Origin: Bacteroidota bacterium
GTDB lineage: Bacteria; Bacteroidota; Bacteroidia; Bacteroidales; F082
Reading direction: 5' to 3'
Assembly: GCA_018830105.1 (NCBI GenBank)
Contig: JAHJTC010000006.1
Coordinates: forward strand, 62,001 to 126,000
Length of the DNA stretch: 64,000 bases
Shown: piece after piece, positions 10,401 through 18,261 of the stretch
Layout: every line of letters starts with the position of its first letter
How positions within the stretch are numbered: the stretch's first letter is position 1
The notes under the pieces: model-generated
What the model was told of the DNA's origin: nothing
The model's database searches: none
What the model saw: the letters and a program-made list of their open reading frames with translations, nothing else
Position numbers and translations under genes: made by a program

Positions 10401-12065
10401 GCTATAATAATCCATATAAATTCCGGAACTATCGCAGCCAGCGATAAATGTATTCTTGATCAGCGGATTGGAACGATAAATATAAATGCCATCGCCGGCA
10501 CAGTCCTCAACGTAACAATCATTGATAATTACTGCGCTGTCCTGTGGTGGCGCAGAAGTATGAATTTCTATTCCGGCAAAACGATCCTTAGTGTTGCTGA
10601 AACCGGCATTTTTAACGGTTACGTTTGTTAATTCGCTGCTGTCGCTGTTGGAGAAATAAATGCCCTTCCAGTATCCTTTATTGGCAGGGGGTTCCACTTC
10701 CACTGCCGGGAGGAATTGAATATTTTCGGCCTTGAGCGTTCCGATTACCTGTATTTCGGCTTCTGGCCTGCAGTAAATGGATGTTAATGTGTTGGGATGG
10801 ATGATTTCGAGTGATGCCTCTTCAGCAATATATAATCCTCCAAGATACAGGTCAATGTTCAGAGGTGGCTCCGGCCAAATTGTATTTTCATCGATATGAC
10901 TGTGAAAAATTTCAATTCCATCGGGATGGTTGTTTTCAAAATCCAGATTTACATCGGGTTGCAGCAGCGCACCCGCAACCCGAGCTGGAACCCTGATGGC
11001 AGTGGTGTCGTTGCCATGTGCAAAAATGTCGGCTGTTTGCAGTACATGGTTGTCGGACTCATCGTCATCGTAGAAATTGAGGCCAAAGCCCGTATTATCA
11101 TTCACTTCAAGACCGGTAACAATTAAACTGCTCTGGCGGGCATACACACCATCACCACCATTTTGACTGGCCGCAAAATTATTAAGCGTTACAGTGCCGT
11201 CGGAGTAATTGATCTTCAGCCCATGCGAGCCGTTGAGATTGGCCTGGCAATCGGTAAAAGTGCCCTGCCCGTCGTATCTGATAAAAATTCCACTTTCGGC
11301 ATTTTGGTTGAACTCACAGTTTGTGAACAAGGGGTTAGAGCTTGCTCCCTCAATTTGTGCGCCATGAAAATTATTTTCGTTCATGATGCAATTGGTAATC
11401 AGTGGCTCTCCTGCTGATACCAGAGAGATGCCAATGTTGTTTGTGGTAAAATTACAATTCAGCACTTCGGGCGATGCCCCGGTTCTGATCATCATGGCAT
11501 TGCCCAACCCCTCGAAAGTGCAATTTGAAATAAGAGGAGCCGAAGCAGTAGTTATTTCCATACCATATGAATCATCATAAAACTGACATTGATTGATTTC
11601 AGGTTCGGCATTGTTTTGAATGGTTAATCCGGTTGGCCGTTGTGCACTTCCATCTAAAAAATGGCAGTTCTCTACAAGCACATTATCACTACTGTCAATC
11701 ACAAGTGAGCCGCCATTGTGAAAATTCACATATTTGAACCAGGAATCGCCGGCATCAACAAGTGTAAATCGTCCATTGTCTCCCGTATCGCCCTTTATGT
11801 GTATCAGGGAAGAAAATCCATCCGCATGCACGGATCCCTGAATGGTAAAGGTTGAGCCATTCTTGAACCTGATTTCAGTGCCCGCCTGAATGGTAAGGGT
11901 TGCCGACGCATGAAGGGTAATATTTGCCGTGATGTAGTGAAGGCTGTCGGCAGTCCAGATTTCACTTGTGTAGATGTCTTGGTTGTGATAAGCAGACTGT
12001 GCTGTAACACCTCCTGCCACTATAAGCAAAAGGAGAAAAAGTAAGAGGGGTTGTACTTTTTTCAT
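7428..12065 (-). CDS. Very large secreted right-handed beta-helix protein with T9SS type A sorting domain
   Basis: 1545 residues. A signal peptide (ends VTAQ) is followed by repeated pectate-lyase-like beta-helix coils: many repeats of the type N-G-x-G-I/L-x-h with N-N-x-F/I-x-x-N (for example ENCHFLDGS, NCNFTTNNIGI, SNGIYVGAD) from about residue 30 to 1080. A GNISADWNTADNW segment near 1100 marks a domain found in T9SS adhesins. The C-terminal 75 residues are a type A sorting domain with a SGVYLVRF strand and a basic end (VKKIWIQ). No polysaccharide-lyase catalytic pattern was recognised, so it could be an adhesin or a glycan-binding/cleaving protein. Upstream lie a candidate promoter and a 21-bp-phased repeat (12215-12270); the TPR-AraC regulator lies next to it, suggesting specific control. 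Confidence 0.9.
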   Translation of the reverse strand: MKKVQPLLLFLLLLIVAGGVTAQSAYHNQDIYTSEIWTADSLHYITANITLHASATLTIQAGTEIRFKNGSTFTIQGSVHADGFSSLIHIKGDTGDNGRFTLVDAGDSWFKYVNFHNGGSLVIDSSDNVLVENCHFLDGSAQRPTGLTIQNNAEPEINQCQFYDDSYGMEITTASAPLISNCTFEGLGNAMMIRTGASPEVLNCNFTTNNIGISLVSAGEPLITNCIMNENNFHGAQIEGASSNPLFTNCEFNQNAESGIFIRYDGQGTFTDCQANLNGSHGLKINYSDGTVTLNNFAASQNGGDGVYARQSSLIVTGLEVNDNTGFGLNFYDDDESDNHVLQTADIFAHGNDTTAIRVPARVAGALLQPDVNLDFENNHPDGIEIFHSHIDENTIWPEPPLNIDLYLGGLYIAEEASLEIIHPNTLTSIYCRPEAEIQVIGTLKAENIQFLPAVEVEPPANKGYWKGIYFSNSDSSELTNVTVKNAGFSNTKDRFAGIEIHTSAPPQDSAVIINDCYVEDCAGDGIYIYRSNPLIKNTFIAGCDSSGIYMDYYSEPMIDSCIIMQNGSYGIFCNHQYSGGTLNAAQITNNQGPAVRLPMNMVGGLYNSTIAGNQRNERIEIAGGYMTDDATWPGDLEYYVYKQIRTDPGKLTLEPGAVLKFLPYTDLTVKSSLNAIGTSDQHIVFTSAQNDPGPQDWQGLNFHHATDTSHLTYCDIKYAGQSEWEPNIYTENSEVYLSHCDISYSGSSGIINMGGGDGKFLSITNSNIHHNQTHGLNSEWFWYNYTNLSHTNIYGNGGYAIVAPADVLRFFTENINIHSNGHDAIKVTGGYEPGAFDGQFHQGTWRNHGVPYEISQHISLMDGDTLTIEKGNTFYLADEVTFWVDGMLSATGTADSTITFTRMPESDGHWKHMLFQNDEKISEMNHCNFSHGGFYTETKNDTAAMIAMINAAANFQNCLIDSSNANGFYLNQNASATFTNTSIRENGTNGIYVGADGENTLNFGSSLASWNDIHSNTTFNISNNSPDAIEAGYIWWGTVEAAEINAGIHENTGPVSYAPWTNAAHTQLYPNTWTGNISADWNTADNWNPATVPTSDDDVLITANGISPVISTTIGASCNSIIVNAEAALTINSGGSLITEGIINNKGTINAELTLSDGEYHIISPPNNNSSAGMFAGDYLLNWNETTSSWDYITDPNELLIPATGYYLYGQSKTTTHTFNGTPNTGAQQIALSASGSGGMQGFNLVGNPYPSAIDWSLLDDTYGAVYYWDPVSESYLSWNNGSGTGSQYIAPMQGFFVYTDAEATLSFQNNVRTHTGANNFYKDDDLNKLSNGLILAASDENYTDELHLRFDENAASGFELPIDAWKLLTQNEGISQIYSMSPDGPLSIDVRPFEAVVPLGFANSQPGVYRIGLQDAGELESVVLEDLKENTFTDLLSGDYAFSWDEPEDENRFILHLSLMDVADMAAAESISIFAYENRLYLQSPNGQQNGILTITDLAGHQLLLEKLSLNGTYSTTLQLASGVYLVRFGNKKSVTVKKIWIQ

Positions 12066-12183
12066 GGTTCATTTTATTAGGGATGGTTTATAAAAATATG
12101 TTTTGGTTATCGCTACTGTAGTTTATGCTGGGCTTCAATATCCATTGCCTACGCTGTCTTATTTCAATAAAAATTAGCAATAA

Positions 12184-12191
12184 CAAATTTA
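12184..12191 (-). promoter_or_regulatory. Candidate -7 box of the beta-helix gene
   Basis: On the minus strand this reads TAAATTTG, a match to TAnnTTTG, 119 bp before the start codon of the beta-helix gene. No good -33 box lies about 20 bp further upstream; the first phased repeat starts there instead, which would fit an activator-dependent promoter. Confidence 0.4.
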
Positions 12192-12214
12192 CTTGATGTG
12201 CATTCCAGGTGTGT

Positions 12215-12270
12215 GAAAACTTGGTTTAGCTGAATGAAAACTTTGTTTGAATAGCTGAAATTTTGTTTGA
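12215..12270. repeat. Three 21-bp-phased direct repeats, probable regulator operator
   Basis: GAAAACTTGGTTTAG (12215), GAAAACTTTGTTTGA (12236) and GAAATTTTGTTTGA (12257) follow each other at a step of exactly 21 bp, two helical turns, placing them on one face of the DNA. They end just upstream of the candidate -7 box of the beta-helix gene. AraC-family activators bind direct half-sites spaced 21 bp apart, and such a regulator is encoded next door. Confidence 0.55.
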
Positions 12271-12409
12271 ATACATTAATGCAGGCACATCGTAATGAGG
12301 ATTGGGTTGAAGCAAAAAAAACCCTGGCGATTTTGTTAATACGGCTGTATAATAGTCAAGAGGCAGCCTTTAGACGGGCTAAAATTATCAGATGAAGCGA
12401 GTGGTTAGA

Positions 12410-14125
12410 TCAGTTTTTAGAAATAGTGCGGTGGAAATCTGTTTTACTTTCTCTGGCAAACTTTAGAAATTGGCCAGGCGTCATGCCGGTAAATTTTTTG
12501 AAAGCCTCAATAAAAACCGAACGTGATCTAAAACCCGATTTGAGCATAATTTGCTCCAAAGAAAAGCCGTATGCGCCATTTTCTTCTATCAGTTTTCTGG
12601 CTTCTGCTATTCTGTATTTGTTCAGAAAGTAATAAAAATTCATCCCCGAATGCTCATTAATGGCACGTGAAATATAATTCTGGTTAGTGTTCAGCGATTC
12701 TGCGATTGCGTTAATGCTTAGACCTGAATCGGTATAAGGTTTTTCTGTGGCAAAGAAATCCAGGATTCTTTGATAAATATAGCCTATGTGGTCGTTTTGT
12801 TCACCCTGGTTTTCAGTGCTTTTTTCAAATGCAGGCATCACTGATTGATAAACGTCCTTATTCATCAGTTCCAAATTCAGTTCGTATTGTTGTCTGAGTT
12901 TCTTGGCCCGAAAGCGGTAAAAAAGCAGCAGTAAGATTATTGCCAAAACAGCCGCCGCCAGAAGCGATTTTAGCCATGTGCTATACAAACGGTTATTGTC
13001 GATTTCAAGCTGTTGATTTTGTATCAGCTGGTTTTTATATTTCAGGTCGTGGAGGATTGACAATTCATTGAAAGACTTAGCTTTTTCACTGTCGAACAAA
13101 GAATCCGAAAGGGCGATCTGTTCCTGGAAAGCCTCAGTACCTTTTTCCTTTTCATTGAGTGCCAGATAGATTTTCACCAATAGTTTAAGGGCGTGATTTC
13201 GTTCGCGTGGAATATGTTGTTTTGTTGACATGTGGAGGCTTTCACGAGCCAGTTTTTCAGCTTGTTGATAGTTTCCACTTTCCATGGCTAAGCGTGCCAA
13301 TGCCAGCATCACAGAAGCACTATTGCTATGTGTGCCTGCTTCTTGTGATATTTTGAGTGCTTTCTGATAATAGTTTCTGATTTGGTTTTGATCACCAGAA
13401 TTTTTTTCATAATAAAGCGCCAGGTTATGATAAAGCTCTGCAATTCCGTAGGAATAGTTTATGGCCTGATAGTTTTCCATGGCACGAGCAAAAGCCTTCA
13501 TCATTTCTGATTCGTTATTACCCATTTCGGCCAGCAGGCTGAACATATTTTGACAAGCCAAACCGATATAAAAAGTATCCTTAACTGATTCAAAATACGT
13601 GAGGGCTTCTCTTAGGTAGAATTCACTTTTATTGTAATCCTTGGTAACGCGATACAATCGTCCAAGGTTGATGTTTACCTGCCCAATACCTTTGTAATTG
13701 CTTTGAGCCTCTGCAATTTTAAGCGCTTTATGGTAAAAATTCAACGAAAGAACAGGCTTCCCAAGCAGGTCATAATTGATTCCGATATTGTTGAGGATTC
13801 CGTACTGCATATTTGGATTTACAACGGCTTCGGGTCTTTGCAGCGCCTTGAAATAGTATTCGTTTGAAACCTCATGGAAGCCTGCATAATAATAGACAAT
13901 ACCCTTATAATACCAGGCCATTGTTAGCAGTGAATCGTTGTTGCTTCGCGAGGCAAATTGTTCTGCTTTATCAGCATTGGAAAGTTGCAGCGAATCCGAT
14001 ACAGTCAGGTTTTCTTTAACAATAGTGAGATAGACAGCTGCTGAATCTTCCCAGGTATTCGATTGTGTATAAGCAAAAGAAATGGTAAGCGTTGGTAATA
14101 TGAATAAGCAAAGGATTGTTTTCAT
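12410..14125 (-). CDS. Membrane-anchored TPR sensor with C-terminal AraC-type DNA-binding domain
   Basis: 571 residues: signal peptide (1-20), then tetratricopeptide repeats from about 55 to 330 (helical pairs such as YNKSEFYLREALTYFESVKD), and a short helical stalk. A single membrane helix follows near 375-397 (WLKSLLAAAVLAIILLLLFY), then a basic RFRAKK, and a C-terminal AraC pair of helix-turn-helix motifs (about 465-560) with the signature LEQIMLKSGFRSRSVFIEAF and FTGMTPGQF. The TPR part faces the periplasm and the DNA-binding part the cytosol, a one-component transmembrane regulator. It lies directly upstream of the region controlling the beta-helix cargo gene and is divergent from the C45 lipoprotein gene. 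Related candidate operators lie on both its sides. Confidence 0.9.
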   Translation of the reverse strand: MKTILCLFILPTLTISFAYTQSNTWEDSAAVYLTIVKENLTVSDSLQLSNADKAEQFASRSNNDSLLTMAWYYKGIVYYYAGFHEVSNEYYFKALQRPEAVVNPNMQYGILNNIGINYDLLGKPVLSLNFYHKALKIAEAQSNYKGIGQVNINLGRLYRVTKDYNKSEFYLREALTYFESVKDTFYIGLACQNMFSLLAEMGNNESEMMKAFARAMENYQAINYSYGIAELYHNLALYYEKNSGDQNQIRNYYQKALKISQEAGTHSNSASVMLALARLAMESGNYQQAEKLARESLHMSTKQHIPRERNHALKLLVKIYLALNEKEKGTEAFQEQIALSDSLFDSEKAKSFNELSILHDLKYKNQLIQNQQLEIDNNRLYSTWLKSLLAAAVLAIILLLLFYRFRAKKLRQQYELNLELMNKDVYQSVMPAFEKSTENQGEQNDHIGYIYQRILDFFATEKPYTDSGLSINAIAESLNTNQNYISRAINEHSGMNFYYFLNKYRIAEARKLIEENGAYGFSLEQIMLKSGFRSRSVFIEAFKKFTGMTPGQFLKFARESKTDFHRTISKN

Positions 14126-14432
14126 ATTCGGCCTGATTGGTAAGCTAATAGCACGGTAAAGTTAAACCTTTTAGGGTTATCAGTCAAAAATTGGTAATCG
14201 GTTGCAGGCCGTAAAGTTTGTTTTACTTGTTTGCCAATCTTTATTTAAGGAAATTATTGCCGTAAGCTCAGTTATCTTTCAACAGAAATATTTTACCTAA
14301 ATCCTGTAATCTAATTTAGGAATTTGATATACAGACAAACCAAGCTAAAACCCTGTTAACTTGGATGAAATAAGCTAAAGCCAAAGGCCTTTTAAGAGGT
14401 TGTCGTTGTTGTCAGAGTTGTCATTGTTACAA

Positions 14433-14447
14433 TTCAGCTAAACAAAG
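14433..14447. promoter_or_regulatory. Operator-like site shared with the beta-helix promoter region
   Basis: TTCAGCTAAACAAAG differs by one base from TTCAGCTAAACCAAG, the minus-strand reading of 12220-12234. It lies in the region between the AraC-type regulator gene and the divergent C45 gene. Confidence 0.45.
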
Positions 14448-14684
14448 CTAAAAACTTCTTCCCTAGGTATAAGCGAGCCAAAGGCTAAAATCCAATAACT
14501 AAAAGCCTATTAAGAGTTAATTATTGTTTTAATTCAGGTAAATTGTAATAATTGCTGATTATTAATTGCATCACACCCATCAAGTAAAACATGCAACGAA
14601 AGCGATTTTTGTGGGGGTTCATCCACACAAAGTTTTGTTGACTGGTTATTAGCTGATTAGCTAGAATAAAATTTTTTTGAAAAC

Positions 14685-14716
14685 TTTCGCAATAATCTAT
14701 TTATGACGTACATTTG
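14685..14716 (+). promoter_or_regulatory. Candidate promoter of the C45 lipoprotein gene
   Basis: TACATTTG (14709-14716) fits the TAnnTTTG -7 box; TTTC at 14685-14688 stands 20 bp upstream as an imperfect -33 box. The gene starts 141 bp downstream, leaving a long leader. Confidence 0.4.
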
Positions 14717-14856
14717 AAGGTGATATATTGCAAGGGCAACCATCATTTTAATAGGAGCAAAATGAATAAAACATTTCCGATAGTTAGTTTCTGATGCTCA
14801 CTTATTCAGTTGGGCAGTGGAAAGCAACTCGGGTTTACCAAACAAAAACAAACATT

Positions 14857-16050
14857 ATGAAACGAATGATTATTTTTTCCATCCTTATGCTGGTTGGCTT
14901 GTCATTTTCGTGCCAGAAGGACGAAGATTCTGCAGATCCTTATGAAGGAGGACAACTGCACAAAAGTCCCTCAGGCGCTTTCTATATTGCCCAATTGCAG
15001 GGGACTTTCAAACAAATGGGTCGGCAATACGGGCTCATGCTTTCAGATCAAATCCTGGCGTTTTATCAGGAAGCCGTTGTTGAACTGGCCATGAACGAAG
15101 AAGGGATGAAGTATGAGGATCTATTGGAAAATGGCAGGTATAACTATAATGATTTTCCTCAGATTTTTCGGGATTATTTCGATGGGATGGCCGAAACCAG
15201 CGGCTTAACTGTGGATCAGACAAAAATAATGTCGGGTGTGATGTACCTGATTTATATGACAGGCTGCAGCAGTCTTTCCACCTGGGGTGATTATACCACG
15301 GATGGGAATACAATTACTGGTCGTAATCTTGATTTGTTTGCAGGAAATTTGAGGAGATTCAGTAAATATTATCATATAGTGGTATGGAATCCTACCGGCT
15401 TTCCGGCTTCCGTTGCCAATATAGATTTTATGGGTGGGGTTTTTTACCAGACCGCGATCAACGACAAAGGCGTTTTTCTGGAGCTTCAAAATGGTCAGGC
15501 TACAGATACCAGCAATGCAGATTACAGAGAAAACACCAACAATATCCTGCTCGAAAGCTTGTTTCGCAATACCAACGCTGAAGAAGTTGATCGCTGGTTC
15601 AACACCACACTGCCTTATTGTGGCTTGATCATGAATGCTTCTTTTCCTGATGATGCTGTTATTTATGAATGGGCAACTTACAGGCTTGCAACCAGAAGGG
15701 GTCAGGGAATTCTCTCGGCAAGCAATGATTTTATTGATCCCTCCTGGAGCGATTATCCTATCATTTTTTATGATTCCATAAATGAAGCACCTTTGGGCTA
15801 CACCTGCAAGCGCAGAAACAATTTACTTGCCCGTGGCGAAGAATTCAAGGGACAGATTACACCAGAGAAAATGATGGAAATTTTTGATATGACGCTTCCA
15901 TCGGCAGGAGCAACTTTCCCGGAAGAAGGAGATATTCGCACCATTTATTCCGTGGTTGTAAAGCCCGACGAGCTTAAAATGTGGCTGAATGTACGCGAAT
16001 ATTCAGGGTGGGAAGAGATTGATCTCAGGCCTTATTTTACAAGCAGATAA
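14857..16050 (+). CDS. C45-family (acyl-CoA:6-APA acyltransferase-like) Ntn-hydrolase lipoprotein
   Basis: I start at the ATG at 14857 because it gives a lipoprotein signal (MKRMIIFSILMLVG, lipobox SFSC). The mature part begins with QKDEDS and then has the C45/AAT layout: GTFKQMGRQYG in the pro-region, then TGCSSLSTWGDYTTDG with the candidate catalytic N-terminal-nucleophile cysteine, followed by TGRNLDL and later INDKGVFLEL. Enzymes of this group self-cleave before the Cys and hydrolyse or transfer acyl amides (penicillin, acyl-amino acids, bile salts). The substrate here is unknown. The catalytic Cys is present; lipid anchoring points to action in the periplasm or at the surface. Alone on its strand, divergent from the TPR-AraC gene. 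Confidence 0.85.
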   Translation: MKRMIIFSILMLVGLSFSCQKDEDSADPYEGGQLHKSPSGAFYIAQLQGTFKQMGRQYGLMLSDQILAFYQEAVVELAMNEEGMKYEDLLENGRYNYNDFPQIFRDYFDGMAETSGLTVDQTKIMSGVMYLIYMTGCSSLSTWGDYTTDGNTITGRNLDLFAGNLRRFSKYYHIVVWNPTGFPASVANIDFMGGVFYQTAINDKGVFLELQNGQATDTSNADYRENTNNILLESLFRNTNAEEVDRWFNTTLPYCGLIMNASFPDDAVIYEWATYRLATRRGQGILSASNDFIDPSWSDYPIIFYDSINEAPLGYTCKRRNNLLARGEEFKGQITPEKMMEIFDMTLPSAGATFPEEGDIRTIYSVVVKPDELKMWLNVREYSGWEEIDLRPYFTSR

Positions 16051-16109
16051 AAGCTTGCACAGGCATAAGTTTTATAAGCAAAAAGGATATTTTGTAATGA
16101 GTAAAACCA

Positions 16110-16259
16110 ATGAAAATGAAATCTATAAGTATCCTGATTTCCTTTTTGAGCGTGTTTATCTTGACCGCAACCAACTTATTTGCACAATTACAGCTTTATG
16201 GAGATCATGTAAAACCTCTTATCAACTTCCTTCAATCTATTCTTCCAGCTTTTTCCTGA
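16110..16259 (+). CDS. Small secreted-peptide ORF or 5' remnant of an exported protein gene
   Basis: 49 codons. MKMKSISILISFLSVF begins a convincing signal peptide with an h-region of about 16 residues and a cleavage site LFA-Q near residue 26. Only 23 residues follow (LQLYGDHVKPLINFLQSILP) before the stop, and the last 23 bases run antisense through the end of the convergent PIGSG-motif gene. It is either a genuine small exported peptide or the start of a secreted protein gene whose body was lost when that gene came to lie here. I favour a remnant. No clear promoter of its own; it lies 60 bp behind the C45 gene. Confidence 0.4.
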   Translation: MKMKSISILISFLSVFILTATNLFAQLQLYGDHVKPLINFLQSILPAFS

Positions 16260-16464
16260 AATCCCACACCTTCTTTGCGCCATAAGCTGCGCCCAGCGCC
16301 AGCAAAATTCCCATGCCCGAGCCAATGGGAGCGCCATTGCCGGCGGGTTGGTTGGTATCGCCACCATGCCCGTCGGGTGTTGGAGGCGGTGCGCCTTGCG
16401 CAAAAGCGGTTGTTGTGCAAATGAAGAATGCAATAGTAAAGAGTATGTGTTTAACTGGTTTCAT
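16237..16464 (-). CDS. Small exported protein with PIGSG...YGAKK C-terminal membrane motif (paralogue of 7105-7362)
   Basis: 75 residues: signal peptide (ends TAFAQ), Pro/Gly-rich linker (GAPPPTPDGHGGDTN), then PIGSGMGILLALGAAYGAKK as the only further hydrophobic segment, and a short charged tail (VWDFRKKLEE). It is clearly homologous to the protein at 7105-7362: the 30 residues from PIGSG to RK agree at most positions, whereas the linkers differ. The motif resembles C-terminal sorting tags of Bacteroidota (PID-CTERM-like). Function unknown; it may be a small surface or membrane peptide. Confidence 0.75.
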   Translation of the reverse strand: MKPVKHILFTIAFFICTTTAFAQGAPPPTPDGHGGDTNQPAGNGAPIGSGMGILLALGAAYGAKKVWDFRKKLEE

Positions 16465-16977
16465 GATTCATATTTTTTTGAGGATTATTAGCTTTTTATT
16501 TCAATCTTAAGTTTAGTGTACTATCACCTTTTGGGTATACGTTTGCGTATCACTCAACAAATGCACTAAAAAAACACCCGACAGTTTTGCTGCCCTGATT
16601 TGCTGAATGAGGTCAGAAACCAGCTGCATTTTTATACACAAGCTAAAAGCGAAGAAGACGAATAAATGAAAGTGTTGATTTCAAAAAGTAAGATGCATGG
16701 ATTTTGATTGTTTTGGCGATATCTCCTTGTGCTCAGCATGAAAATATGTGATATAATCATTTGATCTATAAATAGTTTTGTGTTTTTCAGCAAGCCCTTA
16801 ACAGGAAAATTGAAGCAGATCATTGCGGTTGTTTTTGGCAAAATTCATGAATTCCTGTTTGCTCTGCCTGGCAGACAAGTTCAAATCCCTCAATTCCGGA
16901 AAGCTTAGGTATTACTGAGCGTAGTGAATGCCTTACTTTTTCTGGTCTTGCACATCCCATTAACTGAGCAACTAACT
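16465..16977. other. Gap with a decayed gene end
   Basis: Apart from the T9SS sorting-domain remnant at 16513-16629, no gene, hairpin or repeat was recognised here. Confidence 0.5.
16513..16629 (-). pseudogene. Remnant of a T9SS cargo gene (3' end only)
   Basis: On the minus strand the frame from 16629 reads 38 codons that end SGVFLVHLLSDTQTYTQKVI then V-H-stop. This is the last two strands of a T9SS type A sorting domain (normally SGVYLV-x-L...TQKVIV-K). Upstream the frame is closed by a TGA about 55 bases further on, with no signal peptide or body. It is a truncated leftover of a secreted protein gene. Confidence 0.55.
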
Positions 16978-17328
16978 TTACATACAGACCTCTTCATAAC
17001 CACTTTTGATGATGGTGGTTATCATTTTAAACCGCTCCTTAGCATTGATGGTATTGGCGCTATGTGCCGGAATGATGATGGCCTGACCCGTTTTTAACTT
17101 ATTGCGTTTGTTGTCGATGATAATTTCAGCAGTACCATCAATAATCTGAATAAAATTATCAAAAGGTGAAATTCTGTCTGTCAGTGTTTCGCCAGAATCA
17201 AAAGAAACTGCACTTACATTACCCGTTGATTTCTTGAATATCGTTTTGATTACCACTGAATTTGGAACATATTCAATAATTTCGACAATGATGAAAGACT
17301 TCGATTTTTCTAATTCAGTGTATTCCAT
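16978..17328 (-). CDS. Cupin-domain protein
   Basis: 116 residues forming one small beta-barrel of the cupin type. The stretch SPFDNFIQIIDGTAEIIIDN corresponds to cupin motif 1 (the usual G-x5-H-x-H-x3-4-E is degenerate: no His pair is visible), and GQAIIIPAHSANTINA matches motif 2 with PAHS carrying a histidine. The loss of most metal ligands suggests a binding or regulatory role rather than catalysis. Cytosolic, no signal. Single gene. Confidence 0.8.
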   Translation of the reverse strand: MEYTELEKSKSFIIVEIIEYVPNSVVIKTIFKKSTGNVSAVSFDSGETLTDRISPFDNFIQIIDGTAEIIIDNKRNKLKTGQAIIIPAHSANTINAKERFKMITTIIKSGYEEVCM

Positions 17329-17477
17329 TTTTATTGCTTTAGCGTAAATTCAACTGTGCCATTAACAAGTCAGTATAAATTCCTTTTGGAATTCATCCTG
17401 ACCTGATAAAGACGATGGTTTTTTGGTAGTGTAGCTCCTTTTTTAAAAAAAGGTTATGTTTCTGGCTTGGCAGTTTC

Positions 17478-17948
17478 TTAAAAAATATAGCGTATCGACA
17501 AGGCACCGCCATCTCCCCAAAAACCATTATGCCCGTAAAAATTGAGTTCCGGTTTCCAGTCAATACTCAGATTGATAGGTATTTCCCTAAAGTTATATTC
17601 CAAACCAAGGATGCCATCAATACCTACTACTGTATATTTTTCATCGTCATCTGACCATGGAACTTTATTGCCATTCCAGAATCCGATGTGTGCACCAAAT
17701 CCGAAATACCAATTCAGCCGATCGGCATTGAAAGCACGGTTGTGAATTTCGTAAAGACCTGTGATTTGAAATCCTGACCAGCGAGAGGATAAGATCCCCT
17801 CGAAAGCAGCTTTTTGGCTAACGAAGTGCTTTATTGTCAGCCCGTTCGAAAAGCCTCCCCTAAATCCGATTCCTGTATTATAATCCTGTGCCTTGCCAAA
17901 GAAGAAAAGGCATATTGCAAAAAACATTGTTAATCCTAATTTTTTCAT
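17478..17948 (-). CDS. Predicted outer-membrane beta-barrel protein
   Basis: A signal peptide (ends FGKAQ) precedes 136 residues of beta strands. The start of the mature part (YNTGIGFRGGFSNGLTIKHF), the LNWYFGFGAHIGFWNG segment and the final strand ALSIRYIF with terminal Phe are typical of small outer-membrane barrels of the OmpW/PorT-like size class. No specific substrate can be inferred. Probably a single gene. Confidence 0.78.
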   Translation of the reverse strand: MKKLGLTMFFAICLFFFGKAQDYNTGIGFRGGFSNGLTIKHFVSQKAAFEGILSSRWSGFQITGLYEIHNRAFNADRLNWYFGFGAHIGFWNGNKVPWSDDDEKYTVVGIDGILGLEYNFREIPINLSIDWKPELNFYGHNGFWGDGGALSIRYIF

Positions 17949-18066
17949 ACTAATTTAAGTTTACTGTTTTCCTACTCTTTAGGCTTTTCGGATGCTCCCC
18001 GGCTTTTATACTGCGCTGGTCAGTGTTAAAAATTACCAGATTTTGGCTGGCTAAATTGCCTTGACA

Positions 18067-18222
18067 CTATTTTTTAGGCTTTGATGGAGTTTCAAAAGGG
18101 GTTATTTTAAACCCGGTTTTTTTCTCATCGCGTTTTGCCGCTTTGGCAGCGCGTTTCTCCTTCAGATTTTTGGCCGGCACCTTTTTATCTGACTTTTCTT
18201 TTGGTACTTTTTCGTGTGACAT
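18067..18222 (-). CDS. 51-residue Lys/Ala-rich basic protein
   Basis: A small intact frame of 51 codons: it opens MSHEKVPKEKSDKK, has the core AKNLKEKRAAKAAKRDEKK and ends PSKPKK. About a third of the residues are Lys or Arg. Short proteins of this type with a central LKEKRAAK segment recur in Bacteroidota; they look like nucleic-acid-binding or disordered stress proteins, but the role is not known to me. It lies between a barrel gene and the lmo0937-type gene, in line with a stress-related cluster. Confidence 0.65.
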   Translation of the reverse strand: MSHEKVPKEKSDKKVPAKNLKEKRAAKAAKRDEKKTGFKITPFETPSKPKK

Positions 18223-18261
18223 ATTGATTTTTTTTTAACTTCTATTAATAGGATTATTTAA

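Larger units (their letters stand above)
12066..12409. other. Intergenic region upstream of the beta-helix gene
   Basis: Non-coding. Holds the candidate -7 box and the three-copy phased repeat listed separately; nothing else was recognised. Confidence 0.5.
14126..14856. other. Long divergent intergenic region with repeated GCTAAA-type elements
   Basis: 731 bp between the AraC-type gene and the C45 lipoprotein gene. It contains several AGCTAAA-like elements (about 14343, 14373, 14437, 14447, 14484, 14500) within two loosely similar ~70-bp stretches (14375-14443 and 14470-14540). It also contains a 15-bp near-match to the phased repeat of the beta-helix promoter and a promoter for the rightward gene. 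No coding frame was recognised. Confidence 0.5.

Noticed and set aside
14375..14540. Tandem ~70-bp repeat as a mobile element
   Set aside because: The two stretches agree only loosely (mainly AGCTAAA and AAAGGC words) and lack ends or an encoded protein; listed only as possible regulatory elements.
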